Positions 63,201-64,000 of a stretch of DNA of 64,000 nt are shown one piece after another. Where the stretch lies: contig NZ_JAOZVW010000031.1 in the NCBI RefSeq assembly GCF_025869345.1, positions 1 through 64,000 on the forward strand. The letters run 5' to 3'. The notes beneath the pieces are model-generated. The model was not told the DNA's origin and ran no database searches. It saw nothing but the letters and a program-made list of their open reading frames with translations. The DNA is from Sphingopyxis sp. Its GTDB lineage: Bacteria; Pseudomonadota; Alphaproteobacteria; Sphingomonadales; Sphingomonadaceae. Each line of letters starts with the position of its first letter. The stretch's first letter is position 1. The position numbers and the translations under genes were made by a program.

Positions 63201-63635
63201 TCAGGCCCCCAGTTGCACCGTCCCGCCCCTGATCCAGCCCCAGCGGCACGGCCCCTGATATTCGCGCGCGTTCGCGACCGAGCGGCCGACGCCGCACATA
63301 TCCTCGTCGATCCCCGGCCCCGCGAAGACGATGCCGAACCAGGCGTCGTCGTCGGTCGCCTCGCACACCGACACTTTCATGGTGCCCGCGAGCTTCGCCT
63401 TCACCGCGCGCGTTTCGCCCGGCGCCCAATAGACGTCGGTGCCGCCCGCCTTGACGCGGCTGGTGCTCGCGCAGGCGGGCAGGCTCGGTCCCTCGGTGCC
63501 GATCATCACTGCGCGCGTCGCGAGCGGTTCGCCCGCGACGGCGGGGGCATTGTCGGCAGGGGGTGCGGGCTGACTGCACGCCGCGAGCGACAGGGCGAGG
63601 AGCATGGCAGCGGGGGCCGGAAGACGATGGATCAT
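63201..63635 (-). CDS. Small putative lipoprotein, unknown function
   Basis: The 144-residue product has a lipoprotein signal with lipobox LAAC (Cys20), a short Pro/Ala linker and a compact domain (RAVMIGTEGPSLPACASTSRVKAGGTDVYWAPGETRAVKAKLAGTMKVSVCEATDDDAWFGIVFAGPGIDEDMCGVGRSVANAREYQGPCRWGWIRGGTVQLGA) with four further Cys. The GPCRWGWI ending recurs in sphingomonad hypothetical proteins. It is divergent from gyrB and convergent with the Pro-rich lipoprotein gene. Confidence 0.78.
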   Translation of the reverse strand: MIHRLPAPAAMLLALSLAACSQPAPPADNAPAVAGEPLATRAVMIGTEGPSLPACASTSRVKAGGTDVYWAPGETRAVKAKLAGTMKVSVCEATDDDAWFGIVFAGPGIDEDMCGVGRSVANAREYQGPCRWGWIRGGTVQLGA

Positions 63636-63706
63636 GCCCCGAAACTAGCCGCCGCGACGCGCGCGCGCAACGGCCCATCCGAAAAGGCCGAGAGGCGCAT
63701 TTTCGC

Positions 63707-63741
63707 TTGGGTTTTGCGCCCCTCGACCCTATATAATCGAT
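63707..63741 (+). promoter_or_regulatory. Promoter immediately upstream of gyrB
   Basis: A perfect TATAAT stands at 63732-63737, with TTGGGT at 63707-63712 as a possible -35 (19-base spacer). Only 4 bases separate TATAAT from the gyrB ATG, so transcription would begin within or at the start codon. No Shine-Dalgarno precedes the ATG. Either the mRNA is leaderless or the true start codon lies further downstream. Confidence 0.45.
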
Positions 63742-64000
63742 ATGACAGAACCGAGTGAGAACGGCGCGAGCGAAAGCGCCTCCAAACAGCCCAACGCAAA
63801 TGCCTATGGCGCCGATTCGATCAAGGTCCTGAAGGGCCTCGACGCGGTCCGCAAGCGCCCCGGCATGTATATCGGCGACACCGACGACGGGTCGGGCCTG
63901 CACCATATGGTGTTCGAGGTCAGCGACAATGCGATCGACGAAGCGCTCGCGGGGCATTGCGACCTCGTGCTCATCACCCTCAACAGCGACGGGTCGGTCA
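63742..64000 (+). CDS. gyrB: DNA gyrase subunit B (5' part, cut by window edge)
   Basis: The visible 86 codons match the N-terminal GHKL ATPase domain of Gyr[66 protein letters not shown], including the ATP-binding Asn and Glu region [10 protein letters not shown]. The enzyme introduces negative supercoils with GyrA. The N-terminal 22 residues before YGADSIKVL are a polar, variable extension. The gene continues beyond base 64000. The ATG at 63742 lacks a ribosome site and lies 4 bases after a TATAAT box. Confidence 0.97.
   Translation, partial: MTEPSENGASESASKQPNANAYGADSIKVLKGLDAVRKRPGMYIGDTDDGSGLHHMVFEVSDNAIDEALAGHCDLVLITLNSDGSV

Overview
The window is chromosomal DNA of very high GC content from an alphaproteobacterium, most likely a sphingomonad (order Sphingomonadales; Sphingopyxis or Sphingomonas relatives are the best guess). 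This rests on the pairing of TonB receptors with GPH-family permeases, the large acyl-CoA dehydrogenase/SDR clusters, the N-terminal sequence of GyrB, and many GC-rich intergenic inverted repeats. The organism call is inference; no rRNA or tRNA is present to confirm it. I saw no transposase, integrase, phage gene or CRISPR array.

Layout. (1) 0.3-6.1 kb, minus strand: a complete tripartite RND multidrug efflux operon (membrane fusion protein, inner-membrane pump, outer-membrane factor). (2) 6.2-10.5 kb: a membrane protein, dxs (isoprenoid entry), a small membrane protein and a divergent MipA/OmpV-like outer-membrane protein. (3) 10.5-18.4 kb: a LysR regulator divergent from a valine-degradation operon (mmsA, isobutyryl-CoA dehydrogenase, HIBYL-CoA hydrolase, enoyl-CoA hydratase, mmsB) that also carries two lipoproteins and a RidA-like protein. 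(4) 18.5-35.5 kb: acyl-CoA catabolism. It has a bifunctional FadB-like protein, then a seven-gene minus-strand operon whose first and third genes look like the dehydrogenase and kinase halves of human ACAD11, then an SDR plus two overlapping GPH transporters, facing two paired acyl-CoA dehydrogenases and another SDR. (5) 35.6-41.6 kb: a compact glycan-use locus (TonB receptor and GPH permease, divergent from a cytoplasmic GH29 alpha-L-fucosidase) around an AT-rich promoter region. (6) 42.0-49.0 kb, minus strand: an envelope operon of VirJ/AcvB-like hydrolase, DUF2147 protein, MprF/LpiA lysyl-phosphatidylglycerol synthase/flippase, PDZ protein, OmpR-type response regulator and histidine kinase, followed by a LuxR-type regulator with a degenerate receiver. 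(7) 49.1-52.2 kb, plus strand: a structured leader or small RNA, a YdeP-type molybdopterin oxidoreductase and a DUF1345 membrane protein. (8) 52.3-55.5 kb, minus strand: a fused 2-oxoacid dehydrogenase E1 alpha/beta followed by a FabD-like acyltransferase that lacks the usual malonyl-binding Arg. (9) 55.7-61.9 kb, plus strand: DUF4129, DUF4350, MoxR ATPase, DUF58, SpoIIM-like and RDD proteins in one overlapping operon, then a nitroreductase. (10) 62.6-64.0 kb: two small lipoproteins and the start of gyrB, which is cut by the window edge.

How the parts fit. Regions 3 and 4 show a metabolism built around branched-chain and modified acyl-CoAs. Regions 6 and 7 combine families linked elsewhere to acid and cationic-peptide tolerance. 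The most interesting candidates for a closer look are the split ACAD11-like kinase/dehydrogenase operon, the LpiA/AcvB operon with its own two-component system, the E1 plus FabD-like pair, and the MoxR/DUF58/SpoIIM/RDD operon. Intergenic inverted repeats of at least three kinds punctuate the window, one inside the otherwise overlapping MoxR operon.
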